A stretch of 38,154 bases of DNA, taken from Nitrobacter winogradskyi (lineage in GTDB: Bacteria; Pseudomonadota; Alphaproteobacteria; Rhizobiales; Xanthobacteraceae). The stretch spans positions 1 through 38,154 of the forward strand of contig NZ_BJNF01000003.1 in the NCBI RefSeq assembly GCF_006539545.1, in the 5' to 3' direction. Both the position numbers and the translations under genes were made by a program. Below the pieces are notes generated by a model. That model searched no databases. It had not been told where the DNA came from and was given only the letters and a program-made list of their open reading frames with translations. Shown here one piece after another: positions 16,772-25,069 of the stretch (positions are counted from its first letter, which is position 1; each line of letters starts with the position of its first letter).

Positions 16772-18366
16772 GCCGCGAACGCCTCTATCTGTTCGACACT
16801 ACGCTGCGGGACGGTGCCCAAACCAACGGCGTCGATTTCACCTTGCAGGACAAGCAGGCGATCGCGAAAATGCTGGACGATCTCGGCGTCGACTATGTCG
16901 AGGGCGGCTATCCCGGCGCCAATCCGACCGATACCGGGTTTTTTTCGCGGAAGCCCGTGTTTCGCCACGCGCGCTTCACTGCCTTCGGTATGACGCGGCG
17001 TCCCGGACGATCGGCTTCCAATGATCCTGGACTGGCCGCGCTGATCGAGGCCGACGCGGATGCGATCTGCTTTGTCGCCAAATCGTCCGCCTATCAGGTC
17101 AGGATCGCGCTCGGAACCACGAACGACGAAAACCTTGCGTCGATCCGCGACAGCGTGAAGGCGGCCGCAGCAGTTGGCCGCGAGGTCATGGTGGATTGCG
17201 AGCATTTTTTCGACGGCTATAGGGAAGACCCGGCATTCGCGCTGGCCTGTGCAAAGGCGGCGTACGAGTCCGGCGCGCGGTGGGTTGTGCTGTGCGACAC
17301 CAACGGCGGCACCATGCCGAACGAGATCGAGGCGACGGTTCGCGTGGCCGCGAAACACGTCCCCGGCGACCATCTGGGCATTCATGCCCATAACGACACC
17401 GAGCAGGCGGTCGCTAATTCTTTAGCTGCGGTGCGCGCGGGTGTACGGCAAATCCAGGGCACCCTGAACGGCCTCGGCGAACGCTGCGGCAATGCCAATC
17501 TCTGTTCCCTGATCCCGACGCTGAAACTGAAGAAGGAATTTGCCGACATCTTCGAGATCGGCGTGACCGAGGATCGGCTTGCGGACCTGACGCAGGTGTC
17601 GCGCACGCTCGACAACATGCTCAACCGCGCGCCGAACCGGCACGCGCCCTATGTCGGCGAAAGCGCGTTCGTCACCAAGACCGGCATCCATGCCTCCGCG
17701 ATCCTCAAGGATCCCGCGACCTACGAGCATGTTCCGCCGGAATCGGTCGGCAACCGCCGCAAGGTGCTGGTGTCGGATCAGGCCGGCCGCTCAAATGTGC
17801 TTGCCGAACTCGAACGCGCCAACATCGCGTTCGACAGGAACGATCTGAAGCTCGGGCGGCTGGTTCAGGAGATGAAGGAACGCGAGGCGGCGGGTTACGC
17901 CTACGAATCCGCGAACGCGTCGTTCGATCTGCTGGCGCGGCGCACGCTCGGCCGCGTGCCGGAGTATTTCGACGTCGAGCAGTATGACGTCAATGTCGAG
18001 CAACGCTACAATTCCCACGGCCGACGTGTCACCGTCGCGATGGCGGTGGTGAAGGTCAGGGTCGATGGCCAGCCGCTGATTTCCGCCGCCGAAGGCAACG
18101 GTCCGGTCAACGCGCTCGATCTTGCCTTGCGCAAGGATCTCGGCAAGTACCAGAAATACATCGACGGGCTGAAGCTGATCGACTACCGCGTGCGTATCCT
18201 CAACGGAGGCACCGGCGCGGTGACGCGGGTATTGCTCGAAAGCGAGGACGAGGAAGGCGAGCGCTGGACCACGATCGGCGTGTCGCCCAATATCATCGAT
18301 GCGTCGTTCCAGGCCCTGATGGATTCGGTATTCTACAAGCTGGTGAAGTCCGGCGCACCGGCGTGA
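16768..18366 (+). CDS. cimA: Citramalate synthase
   Basis: Condenses pyruvate and acetyl-CoA to (R)-citramalate, opening a threonine-independent route to isoleucine. The 532-aa protein has the DRE-TIM signature FDTTLRDGAQTNGVDF (9-24), the CDTNGGTMP and HAHNDTEQAVANSLAAV blocks (metal-binding His pair), GTLNGLGERCGNANL, and a C-terminal LeuA-type allosteric dimerisation domain (from about 385). The SAYQVRIALGTTNDENLASI block and the length separate it from isopropylmalate synthase and homocitrate synthase. Its ATG overlaps the GNAT stop. It converges on the LOG gene with only 25 bases between stops. Confidence 0.93.
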   Translation: MSRERLYLFDTTLRDGAQTNGVDFTLQDKQAIAKMLDDLGVDYVEGGYPGANPTDTGFFSRKPVFRHARFTAFGMTRRPGRSASNDPGLAALIEADADAICFVAKSSAYQVRIALGTTNDENLASIRDSVKAAAAVGREVMVDCEHFFDGYREDPAFALACAKAAYESGARWVVLCDTNGGTMPNEIEATVRVAAKHVPGDHLGIHAHNDTEQAVANSLAAVRAGVRQIQGTLNGLGERCGNANLCSLIPTLKLKKEFADIFEIGVTEDRLADLTQVSRTLDNMLNRAPNRHAPYVGESAFVTKTGIHASAILKDPATYEHVPPESVGNRRKVLVSDQAGRSNVLAELERANIAFDRNDLKLGRLVQEMKEREAAGYAYESANASFDLLARRTLGRVPEYFDVEQYDVNVEQRYNSHGRRVTVAMAVVKVRVDGQPLISAAEGNGPVNALDLALRKDLGKYQKYIDGLKLIDYRVRILNGGTGAVTRVLLESEDEEGERWTTIGVSPNIIDASFQALMDSVFYKLVKSGAPA

Positions 18367-18391
18367 AGGGTCGGTCCCATAGCCGTCATGA

Positions 18392-18997
18392 TCACAGCCG
18401 GTCGGCGACGTCGGCCGGCATCTGTTTGGATGAGTCCGGCACGCCGGTCGCCGCCGCGCGAAGTTTCGGCAGGATATCCTCCACGCGGTTGGCCTGCAGG
18501 ACATTCACCGCAAGCGTTGGCCGGATGAAGGCGGTGCTCCGCATGTGAGCAAGCAAAGCAAGCAAGGGCTCCCAGAAGCCGTCGATGTTTGCCAGCATGA
18601 TCGGCTTGCTGTGCCGCCCGAGTTGCTGCCAGGTGAGCTGCTCGACCAGTTCCTCCAGCGTGCCGACCCCGCCCGGCAGGGCGACGAACGCGTCCGACCG
18701 TTCGAACATCAGGCGCTTGCGCTCGTGCATGTCGCGGGTGACGATCATCTCCTGAACGCGCGACAGCGCATGTTCGCGCGCGGTCAGGAAATCCGGGATG
18801 ATGCCGGTGACGGTGCCGCCGTGATCGAGGGTCGAGGTCGCGATGGCGCCCATCAGACCGACCGAGCCGCCGCCATAGACCAGCCCGACGTTGTTCCGGG
18901 CAAGAGCTTTCCCGAAATCAACGGCGGCTTCGACGAATTGGGGATTTGTACCGGGGCCTGAGCCGCAATAGACGCAGACCGTTCTGATGGTGTTCAT
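18392..18997 (-). CDS. LOG-family protein (TIGR00730; cytokinin riboside phosphoribohydrolase-like)
   Basis: A 201-aa Rossmann-fold protein of the LOG/lysine-decarboxylase-like family, which in characterised members hydrolyses AMP or cytokinin ribotides to free base and ribose 5-phosphate. Features: VCVYCGSGPGTNP start, LVYGGGSVGLMGAIA nucleotide loop, the family hallmark PGGVGTLEE (108-116) and the MHERKRLMF segment (R94, K95). Length is typical of bacterial LOG. It diverges from the ABC exporter across a 214-base region containing a perfect palindrome (19131-19144). In plant-associated relatives such enzymes can make cytokinin, but AMP hydrolysis is equally possible. Confidence 0.88.
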   Translation of the reverse strand: MNTIRTVCVYCGSGPGTNPQFVEAAVDFGKALARNNVGLVYGGGSVGLMGAIATSTLDHGGTVTGIIPDFLTAREHALSRVQEMIVTRDMHERKRLMFERSDAFVALPGGVGTLEELVEQLTWQQLGRHSKPIMLANIDGFWEPLLALLAHMRSTAFIRPTLAVNVLQANRVEDILPKLRAAATGVPDSSKQMPADVADRL

Positions 18998-19130
18998 GAG
19001 AATCGATGTGGCACCGTAAAATCACAGCGTCAAGACTCGGTCGTTACGACAGGGTTAATTTCCCTTTCGGCGGTCCGCGCCGTGACTGCGATAAGGAATC
19101 GCCGGCTTGGGGTGTACGCGGCACTTAAAC

Positions 19131-19144
19131 GCTCTATATAGAGC
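19131..19144. promoter_or_regulatory. Perfect 14-bp palindrome in LOG/ABC divergent promoter region
   Basis: GCTCTATATAGAGC is a perfect palindrome containing CTATAT, which fits the alphaproteobacterial -10 consensus (CTATAT) on both strands. It lies 67 bases before the ABC gene and 133 from the LOG start, so it could be an operator over divergent promoters. A TTGGGG at 19107-19112 gives a spacing too long for a strong -35 partner. Function is inference. Confidence 0.35.
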
Positions 19145-19211
19145 CGATCCATGACCTTTATCAGACGACATACGCGGCCGACCCCGCCGCTTTTCGGTTC
19201 GGGCGCGCTCG

Positions 19212-21170
19212 ATGGCTGACGCGGCTTTTCCTCAGGCAACCGCGCCGGCAAAGCCCCCAGATGACCCCACCCGGAACGCGACCCTCGGCAAGGCGCTCCT
19301 GCATCTGTGGCCCTATATGTGGCCCGGAGACCGCGCCGACCTGAAGATGCGCGTGGCATGGTCGCTGGTGCTGTTGCTTGCGGCAAAGGTCGCGACCCTG
19401 GTCGTTCCCTTCACGTTCAAATGGGCGGTCGATGCGCTGGGCGGCACGGGAAGCGCGCCCGTGCAGCCCGACAACTGGGCGATGTGGCTGATCGTATCGC
19501 CGCTCGCGATGACGCTCGCCTACGGCTCCGCCCGCGTGTTGATGGCGCTGCTGACCCAATGGCGCGACGGCACCTTCGCCAAGGTCGCGATGCACGCGGT
19601 GCGCAGGCTGGCTTACCGGACATTCGTCCACATGCACGAGCTGTCGCTGCGTTTTCATCTCGAACGCAAGACCGGCGGGTTGACGCGCGTGCTCGAGCGC
19701 GGCCGCAACGGCATCGAAGAGATGGTGCGGCTGGTCATCCTTCAGCTCATTCCGACGGCAGTCGAGGTCGGGCTGCTCACCGCCGTGCTGCTTTGGCAAT
19801 TCGACTGGCGCTACGTTCTGGTGACGCTGTTGACCGTCATGGTCTACATGGCCTTCACCTACAAGGCGACGCAGTGGCGTATCGAGATCCGCCGCCGGAT
19901 GAACGACTCCGATTCCGACGCCAACACCAAGGCGATCGATTCGCTTCTGAACTACGAGACGGTCAAGTATTTCAGCGCCGAAACGCGTGAAGCGGATCGC
20001 TATGACCGCTCGATGGAGCGCTTCGAGACCGCAAGCGTGCAGACCTATACCTCGCTGGCGGTGCTGAATGCGGGGCAGGCCGTGATCTACACCGCCGGCC
20101 TGACCACGGTCATGATCATGTGCGCGGTCGGGGTCCGGAACGGGACGCATACCGTCGGCGATTTCGTCATGGTCAACGCCATGATGATCCAGCTCTACCA
20201 GCCGCTCAATCTCATGGGCATGGTCTACCGCGAGATCAAGCAGGCGATCATCGACATCGAAAAGATGTTCTCCGTACTGACCCGCCGCGCGGAGGTGCAG
20301 GATCGCGCCGGTGCGCAGCCGCTGCGCGTTGAGAGCGGGTCGGTGAAGTTTGAGGATGTGCGGTTTGCCTACGATCCGGATCGCCCGATCCTCAAGGGCC
20401 TGACGTTCGATGTGCCGGCGGGAAGGACGGTGGCCATCGTCGGACCTTCGGGAGCCGGAAAATCGACGCTGTCGCGGCTGCTGTTCCGCCTTTATGACGT
20501 CTCCAGCGGCCGCATCCTGATCGACGGTCAGGATATCCGGGATGTGACGCAGGAGTCGTTGCGAGCGGCGATCGGGATGGTGCCGCAGGACACCGTGCTG
20601 TTCAACGATACCATCCGCTACAACATCCGTTACGGCCGTTGGGATGCCACCGACGAGGAGGTCGAGGCGGCCGCCCGGACGGCGCAGATCGACGACTTCA
20701 TCAGGATGTCGCCTAAAGGTTATGAGACGGAGGTCGGCGAGCGCGGATTGAAATTGTCCGGCGGCGAGAAGCAGCGCGTGGCGATCGCGCGCACCGTGCT
20801 GAAGGCGCCCCCCATCCTCGTACTGGACGAGGCGACGTCGGCGCTCGACAGTCACACCGAGCATGAAATTCAGGAGGCTCTCGAACGGGTCTCGCGCAAC
20901 CGGACGTCGCTGGTGATCGCGCACCGGCTCTCGACCATTGTCGGTGCCGACGAAATCATCGTGCTCGATCAGGGCGGGATCGCCGAACGGGGCACACATG
21001 CCGGGCTGCTGGCGGCGGGCGGCCTCTACGCGAGCATGTGGAACAGGCAACGAGAGGCCGAGGAGGCGCGGGAGAGACTTGCGCTGATCGGCGATGAAGA
21101 GGGCGCCCCGAATCGCACCCCTCCGCCTGTGGACGATCCCCTGGTGGCGCCAACCGGCGCGGCGGGGTAG
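19212..21170 (+). CDS. Atm1-type ABC exporter (fused membrane and ATPase domains)
   Basis: Half-transporter that would act as a homodimer in the inner membrane. The 652-aa protein has a hydrophilic N-tail, six transmembrane helices between about 45 and 335, and an ATPase domain with Walker A GPSGAGKST (411-419), Q-loop MVPQDTVLFND, signature LSGGEKQ (515-521), Walker B ILVLDE (535-540) and the H-loop IAHRLST. The IDSLLNYETVKYFSAE and QPLNLMGMVYREIKQ segments are hallmarks of the Atm1/HMT1 group, which exports glutathione-linked compounds in characterised alphaproteobacterial and mitochondrial members. The link to glutathione is of interest since gor lies about 10 kb away, but the substrate here is not established. 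Confidence 0.93.
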   Translation: MADAAFPQATAPAKPPDDPTRNATLGKALLHLWPYMWPGDRADLKMRVAWSLVLLLAAKVATLVVPFTFKWAVDALGGTGSAPVQPDNWAMWLIVSPLAMTLAYGSARVLMALLTQWRDGTFAKVAMHAVRRLAYRTFVHMHELSLRFHLERKTGGLTRVLERGRNGIEEMVRLVILQLIPTAVEVGLLTAVLLWQFDWRYVLVTLLTVMVYMAFTYKATQWRIEIRRRMNDSDSDANTKAIDSLLNYETVKYFSAETREADRYDRSMERFETASVQTYTSLAVLNAGQAVIYTAGLTTVMIMCAVGVRNGTHTVGDFVMVNAMMIQLYQPLNLMGMVYREIKQAIIDIEKMFSVLTRRAEVQDRAGAQPLRVESGSVKFEDVRFAYDPDRPILKGLTFDVPAGRTVAIVGPSGAGKSTLSRLLFRLYDVSSGRILIDGQDIRDVTQESLRAAIGMVPQDTVLFNDTIRYNIRYGRWDATDEEVEAAARTAQIDDFIRMSPKGYETEVGERGLKLSGGEKQRVAIARTVLKAPPILVLDEATSALDSHTEHEIQEALERVSRNRTSLVIAHRLSTIVGADEIIVLDQGGIAERGTHAGLLAAGGLYASMWNRQREAEEARERLALIGDEEGAPNRTPPPVDDPLVAPTGAAG

Positions 21171-21291
21171 AATAGGTCCAAAGTGACCCTCCCGAATCAG
21201 GCATTGAGTTCATACGGTGCTGATCGAGGGTCGTGTCGTGTTTTCATAAGTCACCTTCACCTCAGGCTCATACGCATATCATCAGGTGCTC

Positions 21292-22035
21292 ATGCCCATA
21301 GATCGACAGACTCTCCTCTCCATCGCGAAATCCGTTCGCTCCGGCGCAAGATCCGTGCGAGCGCAGATTTCGCCGATTCATCCGAAGGGGTATCCCTTCG
21401 TCGGTGGCTTCGCATTGGCCACCATCATCCTGTTCTGGATCTGGAGCCCGCTGGGCTGGATCGGAACGCTGCTGACAATCTGGTGCGCGCTGTTCTTCCG
21501 CAATCCCGCCCGTGTGACGCCAATCCGGGAGGGGCTTGTCGTCGCGCCTGCAGACGGACGGATCTCGATGATCGCACCGGTTGTGCCGCCCGCCGAACTC
21601 GAGCTTGGCGAGCTGCCGATGGTGCGTATTTCGATTTTCATGAGCGTGTTCAATTGTCACGTCAATCGCAGTCCGGTCGCTGGGCGGATCGAACGGATCG
21701 TCTATCGCCCCGGCAAGTTCATCAATGCCGAACTCGACAAGGCGAGCGAGGACAACGAGCGTAACGCGCTCGTCATATCGACGCCAAACAATGGCCTGGT
21801 TGGCGTGGTTCAGATCGCCGGACTGATCGCGCGCCGTATCGTGACCTTCGTGCATGACGGGCAGACGGTCGAGGCCGGCGAACGCTTCGGGCTGATCCGG
21901 TTCGGCTCGCGGCTCGACGTCTTCCTTCCGGAGGGGACACAGGTGCTGGTGTCCGAGGGACAGACCGCGATCGCCGGCGAGACGGTGCTGGCTGATTTTC
22001 AGCAGACAGACGGGCGGACTTTTCGTAGTAGTTAA
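21292..22035 (+). CDS. psd: Phosphatidylserine decarboxylase proenzyme
   Basis: Converts phosphatidylserine to phosphatidylethanolamine in the inner membrane. I use ATG 21292 (AGG five bases upstream) rather than the in-frame GTG at 21286; it yields 247 aa. It is the short archaeal/alphaproteobacterial type (PSD-A): two N-terminal hydrophobic segments ([15 protein letters not shown] and [13 protein letters not shown]), [22 protein letters not shown], and the self-cleavage site RFGSR (203-207), where cutting between G205 and S206 makes the pyruvoyl cofactor. It precedes pssA by 95 bases, so the two consecutive steps of phosphatidylethanolamine synthesis are linked. Confidence 0.95.
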   Translation: MPIDRQTLLSIAKSVRSGARSVRAQISPIHPKGYPFVGGFALATIILFWIWSPLGWIGTLLTIWCALFFRNPARVTPIREGLVVAPADGRISMIAPVVPPAELELGELPMVRISIFMSVFNCHVNRSPVAGRIERIVYRPGKFINAELDKASEDNERNALVISTPNNGLVGVVQIAGLIARRIVTFVHDGQTVEAGERFGLIRFGSRLDVFLPEGTQVLVSEGQTAIAGETVLADFQQTDGRTFRSS

Positions 22036-22130
22036 ACGCTCCGGTTTGTCGGGGACGCCGAGATGATGGTGGCCCCGGCAAGCCCAATGTAGGAGACGCG
22101 CCGACGCCATACGATCCCAAAACGCCCGAG

Positions 22131-23012
22131 TTGCGCCGCCGCCGGTTTCGTCCGATTCCGGTGCGGATGCTGGTGCCGAATTTCATCACGCTGCTTGCGA
22201 TCTGCGCGGGACTGACGGCGATACGCCTCTCCACCGAGGGGCGGATGGAGCTTGCGGTGGCGGCCATCGTATTCGCGGCCGTGCTCGACGGCCTCGACGG
22301 GCGGGTCGCCCGGATGATCAAGGGCCAGTCAAAGTTCGGCGCCGAACTCGACAGTCTCGCGGACTTCGTCAATTTCGGCGTTGCGCCCGGCCTCATCCTT
22401 TATTTCTGGCAGTTGCACGACCTCAGCAATGTGGGCTGGATCGCGGCGATGATATTCGCGATCAGCGGCGGCCTCCGTCTCGCCCGCTTCAATGCGACCA
22501 TGAACGACGAGAACAAGCCGGCTTTCGCCGCGAATTTCTTCACCGGCGTTCCCGCGCCGGCGGGTGCGATCGCGGTGCTGTTGCCGATCTATCTTTCGTT
22601 TCTGGGCATACCGCAGCCCCCTGCGGTACTGACGGCGTTCTATACGCTGTTGATCGCCATCCTCATGGTTTCGCGGCTGCCGGTCTTCTCCGGCAAGACG
22701 GTTGGGATGCGTGTGCAGCCCGAACTCGTGCTGCCGGTCTTCGTGTCGGTGGTCTTCGTCATCGCGCTCCTGATCAGCTACCCTTGGGTCGTCCTCTCCT
22801 TCGGCTCGATCATTTTTCTGTTGAGCCTTCCGGTCGGCTGGAAATCCTATCATGATCAGGAGCTTAAGGCCGCCGTGCAGGAGACATTCCCCGATGCGAC
22901 GGCATCGGCGGAAGCCGCCGCGCCGGCCTCGCCGCGATCTCCCGATGCCGGGTCGCCGACCGTTCCGATCCGGCAGCGCAAGCAGGACAACCGGCCCTCC
23001 CGTCCGCATTAA
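22131..23012 (+). CDS. pssA: CDP-diacylglycerol-serine O-phosphatidyltransferase
   Basis: Makes phosphatidylserine from CDP-diacylglycerol and serine, the substrate for the adjacent psd. The CDP-alcohol phosphotransferase signature D-X2-DG-X2-AR-X8-G-X3-D-X3-D is perfect (DGLDGRVARMIKG... to AELDSLAD, near residues 48-73), and there are about eight membrane helices. Length is 293 aa from the TTG at 22131; the hydrophilic Ala/Ser/Pro-rich tail (about 45 residues) is an extension beyond the enzyme core. The start is uncertain: no ATG/GTG/TTG lies in frame between the upstream stop (22029) and 22131, yet AGGAG sits at 22091-22095 and the frame upstream reads as a plausible N-terminus (APTPYDPKTPE). 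Translation may begin at a non-standard ACG at 22104. Confidence 0.93.
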   Translation: MRRRRFRPIPVRMLVPNFITLLAICAGLTAIRLSTEGRMELAVAAIVFAAVLDGLDGRVARMIKGQSKFGAELDSLADFVNFGVAPGLILYFWQLHDLSNVGWIAAMIFAISGGLRLARFNATMNDENKPAFAANFFTGVPAPAGAIAVLLPIYLSFLGIPQPPAVLTAFYTLLIAILMVSRLPVFSGKTVGMRVQPELVLPVFVSVVFVIALLISYPWVVLSFGSIIFLLSLPVGWKSYHDQELKAAVQETFPDATASAEAAAPASPRSPDAGSPTVPIRQRKQDNRPSRPH

Positions 23013-23078
23013 GCCGTGCGGAAGCAGCATGTGACGTTCCGGGCAAGGTACGTCTTCGCGCATGACCTGCCACGGCAT

Positions 23079-23164
23079 TTCGGTTCGCCTAAAGAAAACG
23101 TGTTAAATCAGGATCATAGAGCCTGAAGTCCTTTACCGATTCGATCAGAAGCGGAATGCTATGG
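23079..23164 (+). repeat. Two-hairpin repeat, copy 5 (partial)
   Basis: Right-hand part of the element: CGGTTCGCCTAAAGAAAACG, a connecting ATCATAGAGCC, then a damaged right module (GATTCGATCAGAAGCGGA). The left GCGTTTTCGAGCG arm is missing. Lies between pssA and motA. Confidence 0.6.
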
Positions 23165-23292
23165 CGCGTTGGCAGCGGTTACCCTTCCCGGTAACCGGTC
23201 TTTAATGGCGCGAAAGCTAGGGTGACGATGCGTGACTCAGAACGGTCGCGCCGCCGTCCAGGATGGCCGGTCGAGTATGCGTGGAGTTCATC

Positions 23293-24066
23293 ATGGATAT
23301 CATGACCGGTGCCGGGCTTACTTTCGGCATGATCGTAATTGCCATGATGGTCTTTATGGGCGGCGATCTGCACATGTTCGTCAGCGAACATGCCATGATC
23401 ATCATTTTCGGCGGCTCGATCGCCGCGACCATGATCCGCTTTCCGCTCGGCGCGATTTTGCACGGCCTGCCGCTTGGCGCCAAATACGCCTTCACCATGA
23501 GCCGGCTGTCAGCGCGCGATCTTGTCGATGAACTGGCGCGGATCGCCGAGATCTCCCGCAAGCAGGGACCGGTCGGCCTGGAGAAAGTCGAAACCAGCGA
23601 GCCGTTCCTCGCCAAGGGAATTCGGTTCGTCGCGGACGGCTACGATCTCGAATTCATTCGCGATAATCTCGAGCGCGATCGCGACAACTTTCTCATGCAC
23701 CTCGACGAGGGAAGCAAGATCTACCGCGCCATCGGCGATTGCGCGCCGGCGTTCGGCATGATCGGCACCCTGATCGGCATGGTGCAGATGTTCGCCAACA
23801 TGACCGATCCTTCCAAGCTCGGACCGTTCATGGCGACGGCGCTGCTCGCGACGCTTTACGGCGCGCTCGTCGCCAACCTGTTCTGCCTGCCGATCGCGGA
23901 CAAGCTCCACGGCAAGCTGCTGGACGAGGAGACCAATCGCACCCTGATCATTGACGGCATCCTGATGATCCGGGATTCGAAGAGTCCGGCGCTGGTGCGG
24001 GAAATGCTGTTGGCCTATCTGCCGGAAAAGCACCGCCACGAAGAAGGCGAGCCGGTTCCGGCGTGA
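23293..24066 (+). CDS. motA: Flagellar motor stator protein MotA (MotA/TolQ/ExbB family)
   Basis: Stator subunit that, with MotB, forms the ion channel driving flagellar rotation. Start at ATG 23293, preceded by GGAG at 23283-23286, gives 257 aa: four hydrophobic segments, a cytoplasmic domain with charged residues (SARDLVDELARIAEISRKQGP, YDLEFIRDNLERDRDNF) that contact the rotor, and the hallmark YRAIGDCAPAFGMIGTLIGMVQMFANM plus LGPFMATALLATLYGALVANLFCLPIADKL helices. The short length and sequence are PomA/MotP-like. No flagellar or chemotaxis genes adjoin; only motB follows, after 26 bases. Confidence 0.93.
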   Translation: MDIMTGAGLTFGMIVIAMMVFMGGDLHMFVSEHAMIIIFGGSIAATMIRFPLGAILHGLPLGAKYAFTMSRLSARDLVDELARIAEISRKQGPVGLEKVETSEPFLAKGIRFVADGYDLEFIRDNLERDRDNFLMHLDEGSKIYRAIGDCAPAFGMIGTLIGMVQMFANMTDPSKLGPFMATALLATLYGALVANLFCLPIADKLHGKLLDEETNRTLIIDGILMIRDSKSPALVREMLLAYLPEKHRHEEGEPVPA

Positions 24067-24092
24067 CCTGACGTCGATTCGGGAAACCAGCG

Positions 24093-24923
24093 ATGGCCAA
24101 GAAGAAGCGAGGCGATGCGCACGGCGGAGGTCACGGCTGGTTTGTCACGTTCGCGGATCTGATGGGCCTGATGATGAGCTTCTTTGTGATGCTCGTCGCG
24201 TTCTCCACGATGGATAATCAGAAGCTCAAGATCGTTGCGGGCTCGATGCGCGATGCCTTCGGCTCCCAGACCGAGGTGCGATATTCCGGTATCGTCGAAT
24301 CGGACGGCCTGCCGACGCGGCCCAAGCTGAAAAACGCCGCGCACGTCCCGCCGGATGAAACTTCCACGACCCCGACCCCCGATGAACAGGAGCGTTTCAA
24401 GATCGCGGGCGCTCGCCTCAAGACCGATCGCGAGTTTGCGCTTGCGTCCGCGTCGCTGCGGCAGGCGCTGCAGGACATGCCGGAACTGACAGAGCTTTCC
24501 AAGCACATCATGTTCGAGGAAACCAGGGAGGGCCTCAACCTGGAAATCGTCGACCAGGACGGCCGCTCCATGTTCGCGGAGGGGTCAAAAGAACCGTATG
24601 AGCGGACGCGGATGTTGATCAGGCGGCTTGCGGCTCCGCTCAAGGCGACGCCGTTCCGGATCTCGATCACCGGCCATACCGCTTCGAACTTCATTGCGAT
24701 GCGCAGCGACTATGACGGTTTCGACCTGTCGGCGGACCGCGCCAACGTCGTTCGCCAGATCCTTGAGCGGGAGGGGGTGCCCGCTGGTCATATCTTCGCG
24801 GTCTCGGGCAAGTCGGACAGCATGCCTTTGTTTCCCGACGATCCGTCACTGGCGGCGAACCGGCGCGTGACCATCACCTTGATGCGAGAGGCGCCTCCGC
24901 TGCCGCCGAATTTGAAGCCGTAA
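24093..24923 (+). CDS. motB: Flagellar motor stator protein MotB (OmpA-type peptidoglycan anchor)
   Basis: Second stator subunit: conducts ions and anchors to peptidoglycan. The 276-aa protein has a basic N-terminus (MAKKKRGD), one transmembrane helix FADLMGLMMSFFVMLVAF with the ion-carrying Asp at D22, a disordered linker with a TSTTPTPDEQ stretch, and a C-terminal OmpA/MotB domain (ISITGHTASN, YDGFDLSADRANVVRQIL, ANRRVTITL). The plug region follows the helix. It forms a pair with motA, 26 bases upstream, probably co-transcribed. Confidence 0.93.
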   Translation: MAKKKRGDAHGGGHGWFVTFADLMGLMMSFFVMLVAFSTMDNQKLKIVAGSMRDAFGSQTEVRYSGIVESDGLPTRPKLKNAAHVPPDETSTTPTPDEQERFKIAGARLKTDREFALASASLRQALQDMPELTELSKHIMFEETREGLNLEIVDQDGRSMFAEGSKEPYERTRMLIRRLAAPLKATPFRISITGHTASNFIAMRSDYDGFDLSADRANVVRQILEREGVPAGHIFAVSGKSDSMPLFPDDPSLAANRRVTITLMREAPPLPPNLKP

Positions 24924-25069
24924 CCGTCTACTGTACTCTTATACCGGAGTTGGATGGCCAGCCGGGCAGGCCGGGTGCGGGCTGTCAATAGTATTCGATG
25001 ATTGACGGGCAGGAGCTTGTGCGCGATAGCCCCGGATCAAATTTATCATCAGAGCGTTGGCACGACACC

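Noticed and set aside
19161-21050. 629-aa antisense frame across the ABC exporter
   Set aside because: Covers a clear Atm1-type gene; its His/Arg/Asp-rich sequence has no domain I recognise, a mirror of high GC3.
23293-24923. Zorya-type defence (ZorA/ZorB resemble MotA/MotB)
   Set aside because: MotA here is only 257 aa with no long cytoplasmic coil, and no ZorC, ZorD or ZorE follows; kup is next. Ordinary stators fit better.
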